A stretch of DNA of 64,000 nt, from positions 51,748,731 through 51,812,730 of the forward strand of contig NC_087068.1 in NCBI RefSeq assembly GCF_963678635.1, read 5' to 3'. The notes under the pieces are model-generated. The model was given only the letters and a program-made list of their open reading frames with translations, was not told where the DNA came from and made no database searches. Positions 11,901 to 23,384 of the stretch are shown in pieces. The translations under genes and the position numbers were made by a program. Within the stretch, counting starts at the first letter, position 1. Each line of letters begins with the position of its first letter. Origin of the DNA: Symsagittifera roscoffensis. Lineage: Eukaryota; Xenacoelomorpha; Acoela; Convolutidae.

Positions 11901-14900
11901 CTGCGAAGTCTGAACATAAATCTACAAAGTCTGAATCTAAGTCTGCAAAGTCTGAACTTAAGTCTCCAAAGTCTGAACTTAAGTCTCCAAACTCTGAACA
12001 TAAATCTGCAAAGTCTGAACATAAATCTGCAAAGTCTGAACATAAATCTGCAAAGACTGAACATAAATCTGCAAAGTCTGAACATAAGTCTCCAAACTCT
12101 GAATTTAAGTCTACAAAGTCTGAACATAAATCTGCAAAGTCTGAATCTAAGTCTGCAAAGGCTGAAAATAAGTCTCCAAAGTCTGAACTTAGGTCTGCAA
12201 AGTCTGAACAGAAGTCTGCAAAGTCTGAACATAAGTCTGCAAAGTCTGAACATAAGTCTCCAAAGTCTGAACATAAGTCTCCATAATCTGAACTTAAGTC
12301 TGCAAAGTCTGAACATAAATCTGCAAAGTCTGAACATAAATCTGCAAAGTCTGAATCTAAGTCTTTAAAGTCTGAAAATAAGTCTCCAAAGTCTGAACAT
12401 AAGTCTCCAAACTCTGAACTTAAGTCTGCAAAGTCTGAACATAAATCTGCAAAGTCTGAACATAAATCTGCAAAGTCAAGTCTGAACATAAATCTGCAAA
12501 GTCTGAACATAAGTCTCCAAACTCTGAACTTAAGTCTGCAAAGTCTGAACATAAGTCTCCAAACTCTGAACTTAAGTCTGCGAAGTCTGAACATAAATCT
12601 ACAAAGTCTGAATCTAAGTCTGCAAAGTCTGAACTTAAGTCTCCAAAGTCTGAACTTAAGTCTCCAAACTCTGAACATAAATCTGCAAAGTCTGAACATA
12701 AATCTGCAAAGTCTGAACATAAATCTGCAAAGACTGAACATAAATCTGCAAAGTCTGAACATAAGTCTCCAAACTCTGAATTTAAGTCTACAAAGTCTGA
12801 ACATAAATCTGCAAAGTCTGAATCTAAGTCTGCAAAGGCTGAAAATAAGTCTCCAAAGTCTGAACTTAGGTCTGCAAAGTCTGAACAGAAGTCTGCAAAG
12901 TCTGAACATAAGTCTGCAAAGTCTGAACATAAGTCTCCAAAGTCTGAACATAAGTCTCCATAATCTGAACTTAAGTCTGCAAAGTCTGAACATAAGTCTG
13001 CAAAGTTTGAACTTAAGTCTCCAAAGTCTGAACTTAAGTCTGCAAAGTCTGAACTTAAGTCTGCAGAGTCTGAACCTAAGTCTGCGAAGTCTGAACTTAA
13101 AACTGCAAAGTCTGAACATAAGTTTGCAAAGTCTAAACATAAGTTTCCAAAGTCTGAACTTAAGTCTGCAAACTCTGAACATAAATCTGCAAAGTCTGAA
13201 TCTAAGTCTGCAAAGTCTGAAAAAAAGTCTCCAAAGTCTGAACTTAAGTCTGCAAAGTCTGAACATAAATCTGCAAAGTCTGAACATAAATCTGCAAAGT
13301 CTGAACATAAATCTGCAAAGTCTGAATCTAAGTCTGCAAAGTCTGAACTTAAGTCTCCAAAGTCTGAACTTAAGTCTCCAAACTCTGAACATAAATCTGC
13401 AAAGTCTGAACATAAATCTGCAAAGTCTGAACATAAATCTGCAAAGTCTGAACATAAATCTGCAAAGTCTGAACATAAGTCTCCAAACTCTGAACTTAAG
13501 TCTACAAAGTCTGAACATAAATCTGCAAAGTCTGAATCTAAGTCTGCAAAGGCTGAAAATAAGTCTCCAAAGTCTGAACTTAGGTCTGCAAAGTCTGAAC
13601 AGAAGTCTGCAAAGTCTGAACATAAGTCTGCAAAGTCTGAACATAAGTCTCCAAAGTCTGAACATAAGTCTCCATAATCTGAACTTAAGTCTGCAAAGTC
13701 TAAACATAAGTCTGCAAAGTTTGAACTTAAGTCTCCAAAGTCTGAACTTAAGTCTGCAAAGTCTGAACTTAAGTCTGCAGAGTCTGAAACTAAGTCTGCG
13801 AAGTCTGAACTTAAAACTGCAAAGTCTGAACATAAGTTTGCAAAGTCTAAACATAAGTTTCCAAAGTCTGAACTTAAGTCTGCAAACTCTGAACATAAAT
13901 CTGCAAAGTCTGAATCTAAGTCTGCAAAGTCTGAAAATAAGTCTCCAAAGTCTGAACTTAAGTCTGCAAAGTCTGAACATAAATCTGCAAAGTCTGAACA
14001 TAAATCTGCAAAGTCTGAACATAAATCTGCAAAGTCTGAATCTAAGTCTGCAAAGTCTGAAAATAAGTCTCCAAAGTCTGAACATAAGTCTCCAAACTCT
14101 GAACTTAAGTCTGCAAAGTCTGAACATAAATCTGCAAAGTCTGAACATAAATCTGCAAAGTCAAGTCTGAAAATAAATCTGCAAAGTCTGAACATAAGTC
14201 TCCAAACTCTGAACTTAAGTCTGCGAAGTCTGAACATAAATCTGCAAAGTCTGAATCTAAGTCTGCAAAGTCTGAACATAAGTCTCCAAACTCTGAACTT
14301 AAGTCTGCGAAGTCTGAACATAAATCTGCAAAGTCTGAATCTAAGTCTGCAAAGTCTGAACTTAAGTCTCCAAAGTCTGAACTTAAGTCTCCAAACTCTG
14401 AACATAAATCTGCAAAGTCTGAACATAAATCTGCAAAGTCTGAACATAAATCTGCAAAGTCTGAACATAAATCTGCAAAGTCTGAACATAAGTCTCCAAA
14501 CTCTGAATTTAAGTCTACAAAGTCTGAACATAAATCTGCAAAGTCTGAATCTAAGTCTGCAAAGGCTGAAAATAAGTCTCCAAAGTCTGAACTTAGGTCT
14601 GCAAAGTCTGAACAGAAGTCTGCAAAGTCTGAACATAAGTCTGCAAAGTCTGAACATAAGTCTCCAAAGTCTGAACATAAGTCTCCATAATCTGAACTTA
14701 AGTCTGCAAAGTCTGAACATAAGTCTGCAAAGTTTGAACTTAAGTCTCCAAAGTCTGAACTTAAGTCTGCAAAGTCTGAACTTAAGTCTGCAGAGTCTGA
14801 ACCTAAGTCTGCGAAGTCTGAACTTAAAACTGCAAATCCTGAACATAAGTTTGCAAAGTCTAAACATAAGTTTCCAAAGTCTGAACTTAAGTCTGCAAAC

Positions 14901-16115
14901 TCTGAACATAAATCTGCAAAGTCTGAATCTAAGTCTGCAAAGTCTGAAAATAAGTCTCCAAAGTCTGAACTTAAGTCTGCAAAGTCTGAACATAAATCTG
15001 CAAAGTCTGAACATAAATCTGCAAAGTTTGAACATAAATCTGCAAAGTCTGAATCTAAGTCTGCAAAGTCTGAAAATAAGTCTCCAAAGTCTGAACATAA
15101 GTCTCCAAACTCTGAACTTAAGTCTGCAAAGTCTGAACATAAATCTGCAAAGTCTGAACATAAATCTGCAAAGTCAAGTCTGAACATAAATCTGCAAAGT
15201 CTGAACATAAGTCTCCAAACTCTGAACTTAAGTCTGCAAAGTCTGAACATAAGTCTCCAAACTCTGAACTTAAGTCTGCGAAGTCTGAACATAAATCTGC
15301 AAAGTCTGAATCTAAGTCCGCAAAGTCTGAACTTAAGTCTCCAAAGTCTGAACTTAAGTCTCCAAACTCTGAACATAAATCTGCAAAGTCTGAACATAAA
15401 TCTGCAAAGTCTGAACATAAATCTGCAAAGTCTGAACATAAATCTGCAAAGTCTGAACATAAGTCTCCAAACTCTGAATTTAAGTCTACAAAGTCTGAAC
15501 ATAAATCTGCAAAGTCTGAATCTAAGTCTGCAAAGGCTGAAAATAAGTCTCCAAAGTCTGAACTTAGGTCTGCAAAGTCTGAACAGAAGTCTGCAAAGTC
15601 TGAACATAAGTCTGCAAAGTCTGAACATAAGTCTCCAAAGTCTGAACATAAGTCTCCATAATCTGAACTTAAGTCTGCGAAGTCTGAACATAAGTCTGCA
15701 AAGTTTGAACTTAAGTCTCCAAAGTCTGAACTTAAGTCTGCAAGGTCTGAACTTAAGTCTGCAGAGTCTGAACCTAAGTCTGCGAAGTCTGAACTTAAAA
15801 CTGCAAAGTCTGAACATAAGTTTGCAAAGTCTAAACATAAGTTTCCAAAGTCTGAACTTAAGTCTGCAAAGTCTGAACATAAATCTGCAAAGTCTGAATC
15901 TAAGTCTGCAAAGTCTGAACTTAAGTCTGCAAAGTCTGAACATAAGTCTGCGAAGTCTGAATCTAAGTCTGCAAAGTCTGACCTTAAGTCTCCAAAGTCT
16001 GAACTTAAGTTTCCAAACTCTGAACATAAATCTGCAAAGTCTGAATCTAAGTCTGCAAAGTCTGAAAATAAGTCTCCAAAGTCTGAACATAAGTCTCCAA
16101 ACTCTGAACTTAAGT
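8906..16115. repeat. higher-order repeat family B inside the satellite
   Basis: A second family of long units is marked by CTCCATAATCTGAAC (near 8906, 9940, 11037, 12281, 12957, 13672, 14685 and 15656) and by the junction AAAGTCAAGTCTGAA (near 7084, 8445, 9498, 10553, 11797, 12474, 14157 and 15172). Spacings cluster around 0.95-1.25 kb with some near 0.7 kb. The CTCCATAATC variant puts a stop into the plus-strand KSAKSE frame in every copy, so that frame cannot be selected here. The same family continues beyond the unique block, with markers at 16954, 17925 and 18875. Confidence 0.85.
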
Positions 16116-16931
16116 CTTGTCAAGCAAAAGCGCACCACAGTCACGAAAAATTGGCGGGGTTTCGATTGATCATATCTCGAGAAAGAAGGATCAAAGCGGA
16201 GAGTGAAAAAAAAACGGAACCCAAAAACTTGCATCGTTAAAAACTTTCGCTAAGGCCCACGGAGAAGGCTGGTCGAATGTTAGTCGTCCAAAAACTCAAA
16301 GATTCAAATTGCTAGTTCGCTGTACTTTTAGTCCTGTTAAAATCATCTCCAATCATCAAAGAATTTGTCTCATATCTGTACATTTTTTCCATCATTTGAG
16401 TGTTTAAACTTTTCATTCTTACAAGAGAGGAAATGAAATAGCAGGCTAATCCAGTTCGAATAAAATGATTTATCTGTAAACCATCCCACTGTCAATCTTC
16501 TGTCAATCCATCGGTGCTAATTAAAATACAGGCCAACAAGGTCGTCTGCATTCCTTGGTGTCACCTCTGTTTTTCATTTTTATGCTATACTATGATAGCT
16601 TAAATTGGTACGTTATCTATCTGAAATTGGAAGTTGTTTTGCTTGGAACGGAATGTCAACGTAAGTGACAATTCCCAATTGCCCTTGCTGTGTAAAGAAA
16701 ACATGAATATCGAGATCTCATCAACTCCCTCAGTGAAGATATCCACAAATAATTAAGGTGGGTAGGTTATTTCAGGACGCAGATTAGAAGAACTCAATCA
16801 TTATAGATTTTGACTGATGGAACAGTTTTTCGCAGACTATTTTATAAAATTTAAACTATATCTGCGGTCAGGTTCATAACGTTTATTAAGATTTTTTGCA
16901 CCGGCATTTTAGGTTAAAAGAAGCCGAATCT
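16116..16931. other. unique 816-bp block, copy 1, embedded in the satellite
   Basis: Non-repetitive sequence starting CTTGTCAAGCAAAAGCGCAC and ending GCCGAATCTC. It shows about half a dozen differences from the block at 19335-20150 (homopolymer length changes and a few substitutions), so the duplication is recent. I recognise no gene: the longest frames are short and not shared through the indels. Before duplication it was the right-hand flank of the array. Confidence 0.85.
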
Positions 16932-19334
16932 CCTTCAGTCTGAACATAAGTCTCCATAATCTGAACTTAAGTCTGCAAAGTCTGAACATAAGTCTGCAAA
17001 GTTTGAACTTAAGTCTCCAAAGTCTGAACTTAAGTCTGCAAAGTCTGAACTTAAGTCTGCAGAGTCTGAACCTAAGTCTGCGAAGTCTGAACTTAAAACT
17101 GCAAAGTCTGAACATAAGTTTGCAAAGTCTAAACATAAGTTTCCAAAGTCTGAACTTAAGTCTGCAAACTCTGAACATAAATCTGCAAAGTCTGAATCTA
17201 AGTCTGCAAAGTCTGAAAATAAGTCTCCAAAGTCTGAACTTAAGTCTGCAAAGTCTGAACATAAATCTGCAAAGTCTGAACATAAATCTGCAAAGTCTGA
17301 ATATAAATCTGCAAAGTCTGAATCTAAGTCTGCAAAGTCTGAAAATAAGTCTCCAAAGTCTGAACATAAGTCTCCAAACTCTGAACTTAAGTCTGCAAAG
17401 TCTGAACATAAATCTGCAAAGTCTGAACATAAATCTGCAAAGTCAAGTCTGAACATAAATCTGCAAAGTCTGAACATAAGTCTCCAATTTCTGAACTTAA
17501 GTCTGCAAAGTCTGAACATAAGTCTCCAAACTCTGAACTTAAGTCTGCGAAGTCTGAACATAAATCTGCAAAGTCTGAATCTAAGTCTGCAAAGTCTGAA
17601 CTTAAGTCTCCAAAGTCTGAACTCAAGTCTCCAAACTCTGAACATAAATCTGCAAAGTCTGAACATAAATCTGCAAAGTCTGAACATAAATCTGCAAAGT
17701 CTGAACATAAATCTGCAAAGTCTGAACATAAGTCTCCAAACTCTGAATTTAAGTCTACAAAGTCTGAACATAAATCTGCAAAGTCTGAATCTAAGTCTGC
17801 AAAGGCTGAAAATAAGTCTCCAAAGTCTGAACTTAGGTCTGCAAAGTCTGAACAGAAGTCTGCAAAGTCTGAACATAAGTCTGCAAAGTCTGAACATAAG
17901 TCTCCAAAGTCTGAACATAAGTCTCCATAATCTGAACTTAAGTCTGCAAAGTCTGAACATAAGTCTGCAAAGTTTGAACTTAAGTCTGCAAAGTCTGAAC
18001 TTAAGTCTGCAGAGTCTGAACCTAAGTCTGCGAAGTCTGAACTTAAAACTGCAAATCCTGAACATAAGTTTGCAAAGTCTAAACATAAGTTTCCAAAGTC
18101 TGAACTTAAGTCTGCAAACTCTGAACATAAATCTGCAAAGTCTGAATCTAAGTCTGCAAAGTCTGAAAATAAGTCTCCAAAGTCTGAACTTGAGTCTGCA
18201 AAGTCTGAACATAAATCTGCAAATTCTGAACATAAATCTGCAAAGTCTGAACATAAATCTGCAAAGTCTGAACATAAATCTGCAAAGTCTGAATCTAAGT
18301 CTGCAAAGTCTGAAAATAAGTCTCCAAAGTCTGAACATAAGTCTCCAAACTCTGAACTTAAGTCTGCAAAGTCTGAACATAAATCTGCAAAGTCTGAACA
18401 TAAATCTGCAAAGTCAAGTCTGAACATAAATCTGCAAAGTCTGAACATAAGTCTCCAAACTCTGAACTTAAGTCTGCAAAGTCTGAACATAAGTCTCCAA
18501 ACTCTGAACTTAAGTCTGCGAAGTCTGAACATAAATCTGCAAAGTCTGAACTTAAGTCTCCAAAGTCTGAACTTAAGTCTCCAAACTCTGAACATAAATC
18601 TGCAAAGTCTGAACATAAATCTGCAAAGTCTGAACATAAATCTGCAAAGTCTGAACATAAATCTGCAAAGTCTGAACATAAGTCTCCAAACTCTGAATTT
18701 AAGTCTACAAAGTCTGAACATAAATCTGCAAAGTCTGAATCTAAGTCTGCAAAGGCTGAAAATAAGTCTCCAAAGTCTGAACTTAGGTCTGCAAAGTCTG
18801 AACAGAAGTCTGCAAAGTCTGAACATAAGTCTGCAAAGTCTGAACATAAGTCTCCAAAGTCTGAACATAAGTCTCCATAATCTGAACTTAAGTCTGCGAA
18901 GTCTGAACATAAGTCTGCAAAGTTTGAACTTAAGTCTCCAAAGTCTGAACTTAAGTCTGCAAAGTCTGAACTTAAGTCTGCAGAGTCTGAACCTAAGTCT
19001 GCGAAGTCTGAACTTAAAACTGCAAAGTCTGAACATAAGTTTGCAAAGTCTAAACATAAGTTTCCAAAGTCTGAACTTAAGTCTGCAAAGTCTGAACATA
19101 AATCTGCAAAGTCTGAATCTAAGTCTGCAAAGTCTGAACTTAAGTCTGCAAAGTCTGAACATAAGTCTGCGAAGTCTGAATCTAAGTCTGCAAAGTCTGA
19201 CCTTAAGTCTCCAAAGTCTGAACTTAAGTTTCCAAACTCTGAACATAAATCTGCAAAGTCTGAATCTAAGTCTGCAAAGTCTGAAAATAAGTCTCCAAAG
19301 TCTGAATATAAGTCTCCAAACTCTGAACTTAAGT
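16932..19334. repeat. 21-bp satellite, second segment
   Basis: The satellite resumes directly at CTTCAGTCTGAACATAAG after the unique block and continues for about 2.4 kb (roughly 114 units) with family B markers at 16954, 17925 and 18875. It is the array part of the second copy of the 3.2-kb duplication. Unit composition matches 13650-16115 almost unit for unit, with the loss of a few units, for example near 17985 and 18550. Confidence 0.95.
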
Positions 19335-20150
19335 CTTGTCAAGCAAAAGCGCACCACAGTCACGAAAAATTGGCGGGGTTTCGATTGATCATATCTCGAG
19401 AAAGAAGGATCAAAGCGGAGAGTGAAAAAAAACGGAACCCAAAAACTTGCATCGTTAAAAACTTTCGCTAAGGCCCACGGAGAAGGCTGGTCGAATGTTA
19501 GTCGTCCAAAAACTCAAAGATTCAAATTGCTAGTTCGCTGTACTTTTAGTCCTGTTAAAATCATCTCCAATCATCAAAGAGTTTGTCTCATATCTGTACA
19601 TTTTTTCCATCATTTGAGTGTTTAAACTTTTCATTCTTACAAGAGAGGAAATGAAATAGCAGGCTAATTCAGTTCGAATAAAATGATTTATCTGTAAACC
19701 ATCCCACTGTCAATCTTCTGTCAATCCATCGGTGCTAATTAAAATACAGGCCAACAAGGTCGTCTGCATTCCTTGGTGTCACCTCTGTTTTTCATTTTTA
19801 TGCTATACTATGATAGCTTAAATTGGTACGTTATCTATCTGAAATTGGAAGTTGTTTTGCTTGGAACGGAATGTCAACGTAAGTGACAATTCCCAATTGC
19901 CCTTGCTGTGTAAAGAAAACATAATATCGAGATCTCATCAACTCCCTCAGTGAAGATATCCACAAATAATTAAGGTGGGGTAGGTTATTTCAGGACGCAG
20001 ATTAGAAGAACTCAATCATTATAGATTTTGACTGATGGAACAGTTTTTCGCAGACTATTTTATAAAATTTAAACTATATCTGCGGTCAGGTTCATAACGT
20101 TTATTAAGATTTTTTGCACCGGCATTTTAGGTTAAAAGAAGCCGAATCTC
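19335..20150. other. unique 816-bp block, copy 2
   Basis: Near-identical to 16116-16931 and continuous with further unique DNA to the right, so this is the ancestral position of the block next to the array edge. A 67-codon frame at 19422-19625 begins in it but is not preserved in copy 1, because the run of A near 19430 differs in length. It resembles nothing I know, so I do not call a gene. Confidence 0.85.
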
Positions 20151-20622
20151 ATTATTAAATGCCAAGTGGAATTGAATTGTTTCAATATGCTCAGAAGAGT
20201 TTCCAAAGTTACTAAAATAAAACACAACAGAGAACAAGCTGGCATTGGGTACTCGCCGCTCTGAGAGTACCACACAATCCATCCAATCTCAACGTTTATG
20301 GAAGAGTGGATCATAGGCATCAGGAACCTTATCTATCCGCCGGAACAGATATATGGACAAATGTTTCGGTGACAAATGTTAGACAAAACAGATTTTCATA
20401 ATGTTGTATCTTGCCTTAGGAAGTGGTCTTTTGCCCAAACTTCCTCAAATCAAATAATTAGTGCACGTCCAACCACTTTAGTTTTAAAACAGGCAAATAT
20501 TAGGGCAACCAAAATCCTCTTGAAACTCCACAGACATTTAAACAGTCAACAAAATCAGCGAATTTTTTGATATCTTTAGCGGAGTTATGCATCTGAGTTA
20601 GTTCTATGAAACAAACCTTTAA
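20151..20622. other. unique spacer between satellite segments, no gene seen
   Basis: About 470 bp of non-repetitive, moderately AT-rich DNA joining the duplicated block to the CCCGGG motif at 20623. Short frames exist (minus strand 20132-20320; plus strand 20376-20570), but they cross the block boundary or lack any recognisable motif. I see no RNA gene or promoter. Confidence 0.6.
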
Positions 20623-20648
20623 ACCCGGGTCGAGGTCGTGGTTTTATG
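20623..20648 (-). repeat. boundary motif (inverted copy)
   Basis: ACCCGGGTCGAGGTCGTGG followed by TTTTATG. This is the reverse complement, with one mismatch, of the copy at 22447-22472, and it also matches 22926-22947. It lies about 65 bp before the small satellite segment that starts near 20715. With the plus-strand copy at 22447 it forms an inverted pair enclosing about 1.8 kb of tandem repeats. Confidence 0.85.
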
Positions 20649-20714
20649 TTCAGATTTAATAAGTCTGAACCGATCCGCGCGGCGATCGAAAATTCATAGT
20701 CGCCAGACATGTCG

Positions 20715-21757
20715 AAGTGTGCAATGTCTGAACATAAGTCTCCAAAGTCTGAGTTAAGTCTGCAAAGTCTGAAAATGAGTCCGCAAACTCTGAACTTAAG
20801 TCTGCAAAGTCTGAACATAAATCTGCAAAGTCTGAACCTAAGTCTGCAAAGCCTGAACATAGGTCTCCAAAGTCTGAATATAAGTCTGCAAAGTCTAAAC
20901 ATAAGTCAGCAAAGTCTGAACATAAGTCTCCAAACTCTGAACTTAAGTCTGCAAAGTCTGAACATAAATCTGCAAAGTCTGAATCTAAGTCTGCAAAGTC
21001 TGAACTTAAGTCTCCAAACTCTAAACATAAATCTGCAAAGTCTGAATCTAAGTCTGCAAAGTCTGAAAATAAGTCTCCAAAGTCTGAACATAAGCCTGCA
21101 AAGTCTGAACATAAGTATCCAAACTCTGAACTTAAGTCTGCAAAGTCTGAACATAAATCTGCAAAGTCTGAACATAAATCTGCAAAGTCTGAATCTAAGT
21201 CTGCAAAGTCTGAAAGTAAGTCTCCAAAATCTAAACTTAGGTCTGCAAAGTCTGAACAGAAGTCTGCAAAGTCTGAACATAAGTCTGCAAAGTCTGAACA
21301 TAAGTCTCCAAAGTCTGAACATAAGTCTCCAAAGTCTGAACTTAAGTCTGCAAAGTCTGAACATAAGTCTGCAAAGTCTGAACTTAAGTCTCCAAAGTCT
21401 GAACTTAAGTCTGCAAAGTCTGAACTTAAGTCTGCAGAGTCTGAACCTAAGTCTGCAAAGTCTGAACTTAAAACTGCAAAGTCTGAACTTAAGTCTCCAA
21501 AGTCTGAACTTAAGTCTGCAAAGTCTGAACTTAAGTCTGCAGAGTCTGAACTTAAGTCTGCAAAGTCTGAACTTAAGTCTGCAGAGTCTGAACCTAAGTC
21601 TGCAAAGTCTGAACTTAAAACTGCAAAGTCTGAACATAAGTCTGCAAAGTCTAAACATAAGTCTCTAAAGTCTGAACGTAAGTCTGCAAAGTCTGAACAT
21701 AAGTCTGCGAAGTCTGAACATAAGTCTGTAAAGTCTGAACCTAAGTCTGCAAACTAA
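20715..21757. repeat. 21-bp satellite, third segment
   Basis: About 50 units of the same 21-bp satellite, starting after GACATGTCGAAGTGTGCA and ending at GCAAACTAATTTTTGGACC, where another repeat family takes over with no unique DNA between. It contains one partial family A marker (GAGTTAAGTCTG near 20750, without the compensating two-base deletion). An ATG at 20709 opens a 319-codon plus-strand frame of SLQSLN heptads ending at 21668. As in the main array this follows from the period, and I do not call it a gene. Confidence 0.93.
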
Positions 21758-22330
21758 TTTTTGGACCTTCGCGAAAAGTTTTTCGACGGCCTCGACTATT
21801 TTTTCGACCACTGCGGTTAATTTTTTGACCGGCGCGACTAACTTTTTGACCGCCGTGACTAATTTTTTGACCGTTGCGACTAATTTCAGACCAACGCGGC
21901 TAATTTTTTGAACGCCGCGACTGACTTTTCGACTGCCGCGACTAATTTTTGGACCACTGCAACTAAATTTTTGACCGCCACAACTAATTTTTCGACCACC
22001 GCGACTAAGATTCTGAAAGACGCGACTAATTTTTTGACCGCCGCGACTAATTTTTGACCGTTGCGACTAATTTTTCGACCAATGCGACTAAATTTTCGAA
22101 CGCCGCAACTAATTTTTTGACAGCCGCGACTGACTTTTGGACCGCCGCGACTAAGTTTTTGACCACTGCGACTAATTTTTCGATCAAGCCGCGACTATTT
22201 TTTTGACCATACGGCGACTTATTTTCGACCACGGCGGCTACTTTTTCTTTGGTCGCGCCGGTCATTGTTAGCATGCCCTTTGTCGCGACGGTCAAGGCTA
22301 ACTTTCCTTCAGTTACGCTGGTCGAGGACA
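21757..22330. repeat. second, GC-richer 21-bp tandem repeat
   Basis: Diverged 21-bp units of the form GACTAATTTTTTGACCGCCGC, about 27 copies, with changes mainly in the GACCG[CT][CT]GCG part and in the length of the T run. On the minus strand the units read as seven-residue repeats of the type VAAVKKL; the frame is open at 22047-22331 (94 codons) until a T-run deletion shifts it. Both 21-bp families encode heptads, but their sequences are not obviously related. No gene is called. Confidence 0.88.
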
Positions 22331-22338
22331 CATTACAT

Positions 22339-22925
22339 CGGTCCGCAAAGTCTGGATAAATCGGATTTTGGTCGCGGTGGTCTGAAAATGTTCAGTTTTG
22401 GTCGCAGCAGTCTGAAAAAACCAAAAATTGGTCGCGACCGTTTGATCATAAAACCACAACCTCGACCCGGGTAGGATTCCATTGTTCCACATGTCCACAC
22501 GCGGTCTGAGTCCGGACTTTTCTGGTCTACACGGTCTGAATCAGGATTTTGTCGGTCCATATGTCTAAACTGGATTCATTCGGTCCAAACGGTCTGAATC
22601 CGGACGTCTTCATTCCACATGGACTGAAACCGGGTTTTACTGGTCCACATGGTCTGAAACCGAATTTTGTTGGTTCACATGGTCTGAAACCAGATTCTTA
22701 CGGTCCACGCGGTCTGAAACCGGATTTTGTTGGTCCACACGGTCTGAAACCGGGTTCTTTCGTTCCACATGGTCTAAAACGGGACTTTATCGGTTCACAC
22801 GGTCTGAAACCGGATTACCTCGGTCGATCGACACGGTATGAAACCAGAATCTTTCTGTGCACACGGTATTCTTGGGTCCATACGGTCTGAAAGCAAATTC
22901 ACTCAGTCCACACGGTCTGACCAAG
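22339..22925. repeat. 30-bp tandem repeat (decapeptide-type)
   Basis: About 18-20 units with the pattern GGTC-5 nt-GGTCTGAAACCGGATTTT-3 nt. The first units (22339-22458) have GGTCGCGGT or GGTCGCAGC openings. The later ones (about 22495-22925) have GGTCCACACGGTCTGAAACC. The plus-strand frame 22549-22890 encodes decapeptides of the type GPHGLKPDFV (113 codons from its ATG). The frame is not continuous with the units at 22339-22474, which end in a TAG, so coding status is unproven. The shared GTCTGAA core may indicate distant kinship with the satellite. Confidence 0.88.
22447..22472 (+). repeat. boundary motif (direct copy 1)
   Basis: CATAAAACCAC followed by AACCTCGACCCGGGT. It matches the inverted copy at 20623-20648 and the direct copy at 22926-22947. 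It sits inside the 30-bp repeat region, separating the early unit subtype from the later one. Confidence 0.85.
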
Positions 22926-22947
22926 AAACCACGACCTCGACCCGGGT
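22926..22947 (+). repeat. boundary motif (direct copy 2)
   Basis: AAACC followed by ACGACCTCGACCCGGGT at the exact right end of the 30-bp repeats. It is the right-hand member of three copies that punctuate the tandem-repeat blocks between 20.6 and 22.95 kb. Confidence 0.85.
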
Positions 22948-23379
22948 AACTATGGTATCAATTCCAATTTATTCACCGAGAGCTAGCTTTCACTTGAGAA
23001 TGAGAACTTTGCTCTCCGCAATCAATCTAAGGTCTAGTCAGGAAAGCCTAGAGATTGAAGTCGGGCTTAAAAAACTCTATTTCTACAAAAAATTCACCGA
23101 GCCGTTTTCCTAGCTAAGGAAACGCTTTGTTTCTTGAAACCCAACAAGCAAAATTGCAGTGAGCCTCATTGTTGTTATAAACTTCTTAAGTAGTTTCAGA
23201 GACGGTAAAAAGGAAAACTAAACTATGACATCAAACATGACAGTCCTCTCAATTTCTTGACTACCCATTCGGATAAACACTCGACTCCACTCAAACTCCT
23301 CAACCAGACGCCTGAAACATCCATAGCAAAGCATGTGTAATTTTGTTTTCAGTTTTATGTCCAAATAAAATGTCAAGAT
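22948..23379. other. unique DNA between tandem repeats and element A, no gene seen
   Basis: About 430 bp without repeats. A plus-strand frame (22838-23113) crosses from the 30-bp repeats into it but has no recognisable content. This is the left host flank into which element A inserted, ending in the target-site copy CTAAT. Confidence 0.6.
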
Positions 23380-23384
23380 CTAAT
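23380..23384. repeat. target-site duplication, left copy (element A)
   Basis: CTAAT immediately before the 5' LTR. The identical CTAAT lies at 27868-27872, directly after the 3' LTR. Five bases is the usual size for Ty3/gypsy integration. Confidence 0.85.

Larger units (their letters stand above)
1..16115. repeat. 21-bp satellite/minisatellite array, main block
   Basis: A continuous head-to-tail array of 21-bp units built from two related halves, AAGTCTGCA and AAGTCTGAACAT, with common variants (CCA for GCA; CTT, TCT, AAT or TAT at the end; AGAGTCTG, AAAACTGC). Both halves begin AAGTCTG, so the unit probably arose from a shorter core. About 770 units fit in the block, which also runs off the left edge of the window. 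The unit is stop-free in five of six frames (plus strand KSAKSEH and SLQSLNI; minus strand MFRLCRL, CSDFADL and VQTLQTY), so every long ORF in this stretch is a by-product of the period. Scattered nonsense changes and one-base indels break all frames. Higher-order repeats are listed separately. The array is seen directly; that it is non-genic is my inference. Confidence 0.97.
13650..20150. repeat. tandem duplication of a ~3.2-kb array-plus-flank segment
   Basis: Array markers at 13672, 14685 and 15656 and the unique block at 16116-16931 recur in the same order at 16954, 17925, 18875 and 19335-20150, an offset of 3219-3282 bp. Copy 1 is therefore about 13650-16931 and copy 2 16932-20150. The unique block of copy 1 stops abruptly after GCCGAATCTC and runs into satellite (CTTCAGTCTGAACATAAG). 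In copy 2 the same sequence continues into new unique DNA (ATTATTAAATGCC). Copy 2 thus keeps the original array edge and copy 1 is the internal duplicate. Confidence 0.9.

Noticed and set aside
1-16115. A CRISPR array
   Set aside because: There are no unique spacers between repeats, the period is 21 bp throughout, and the DNA is clearly eukaryotic.
12420-16234. Frames of 600-900 codons on the minus strand mixing MFRLCR and CSDFADL blocks
   Set aside because: The blocks change where the array has one- or two-base indels, so the product is a frameshift mosaic of the satellite, not a conserved protein.
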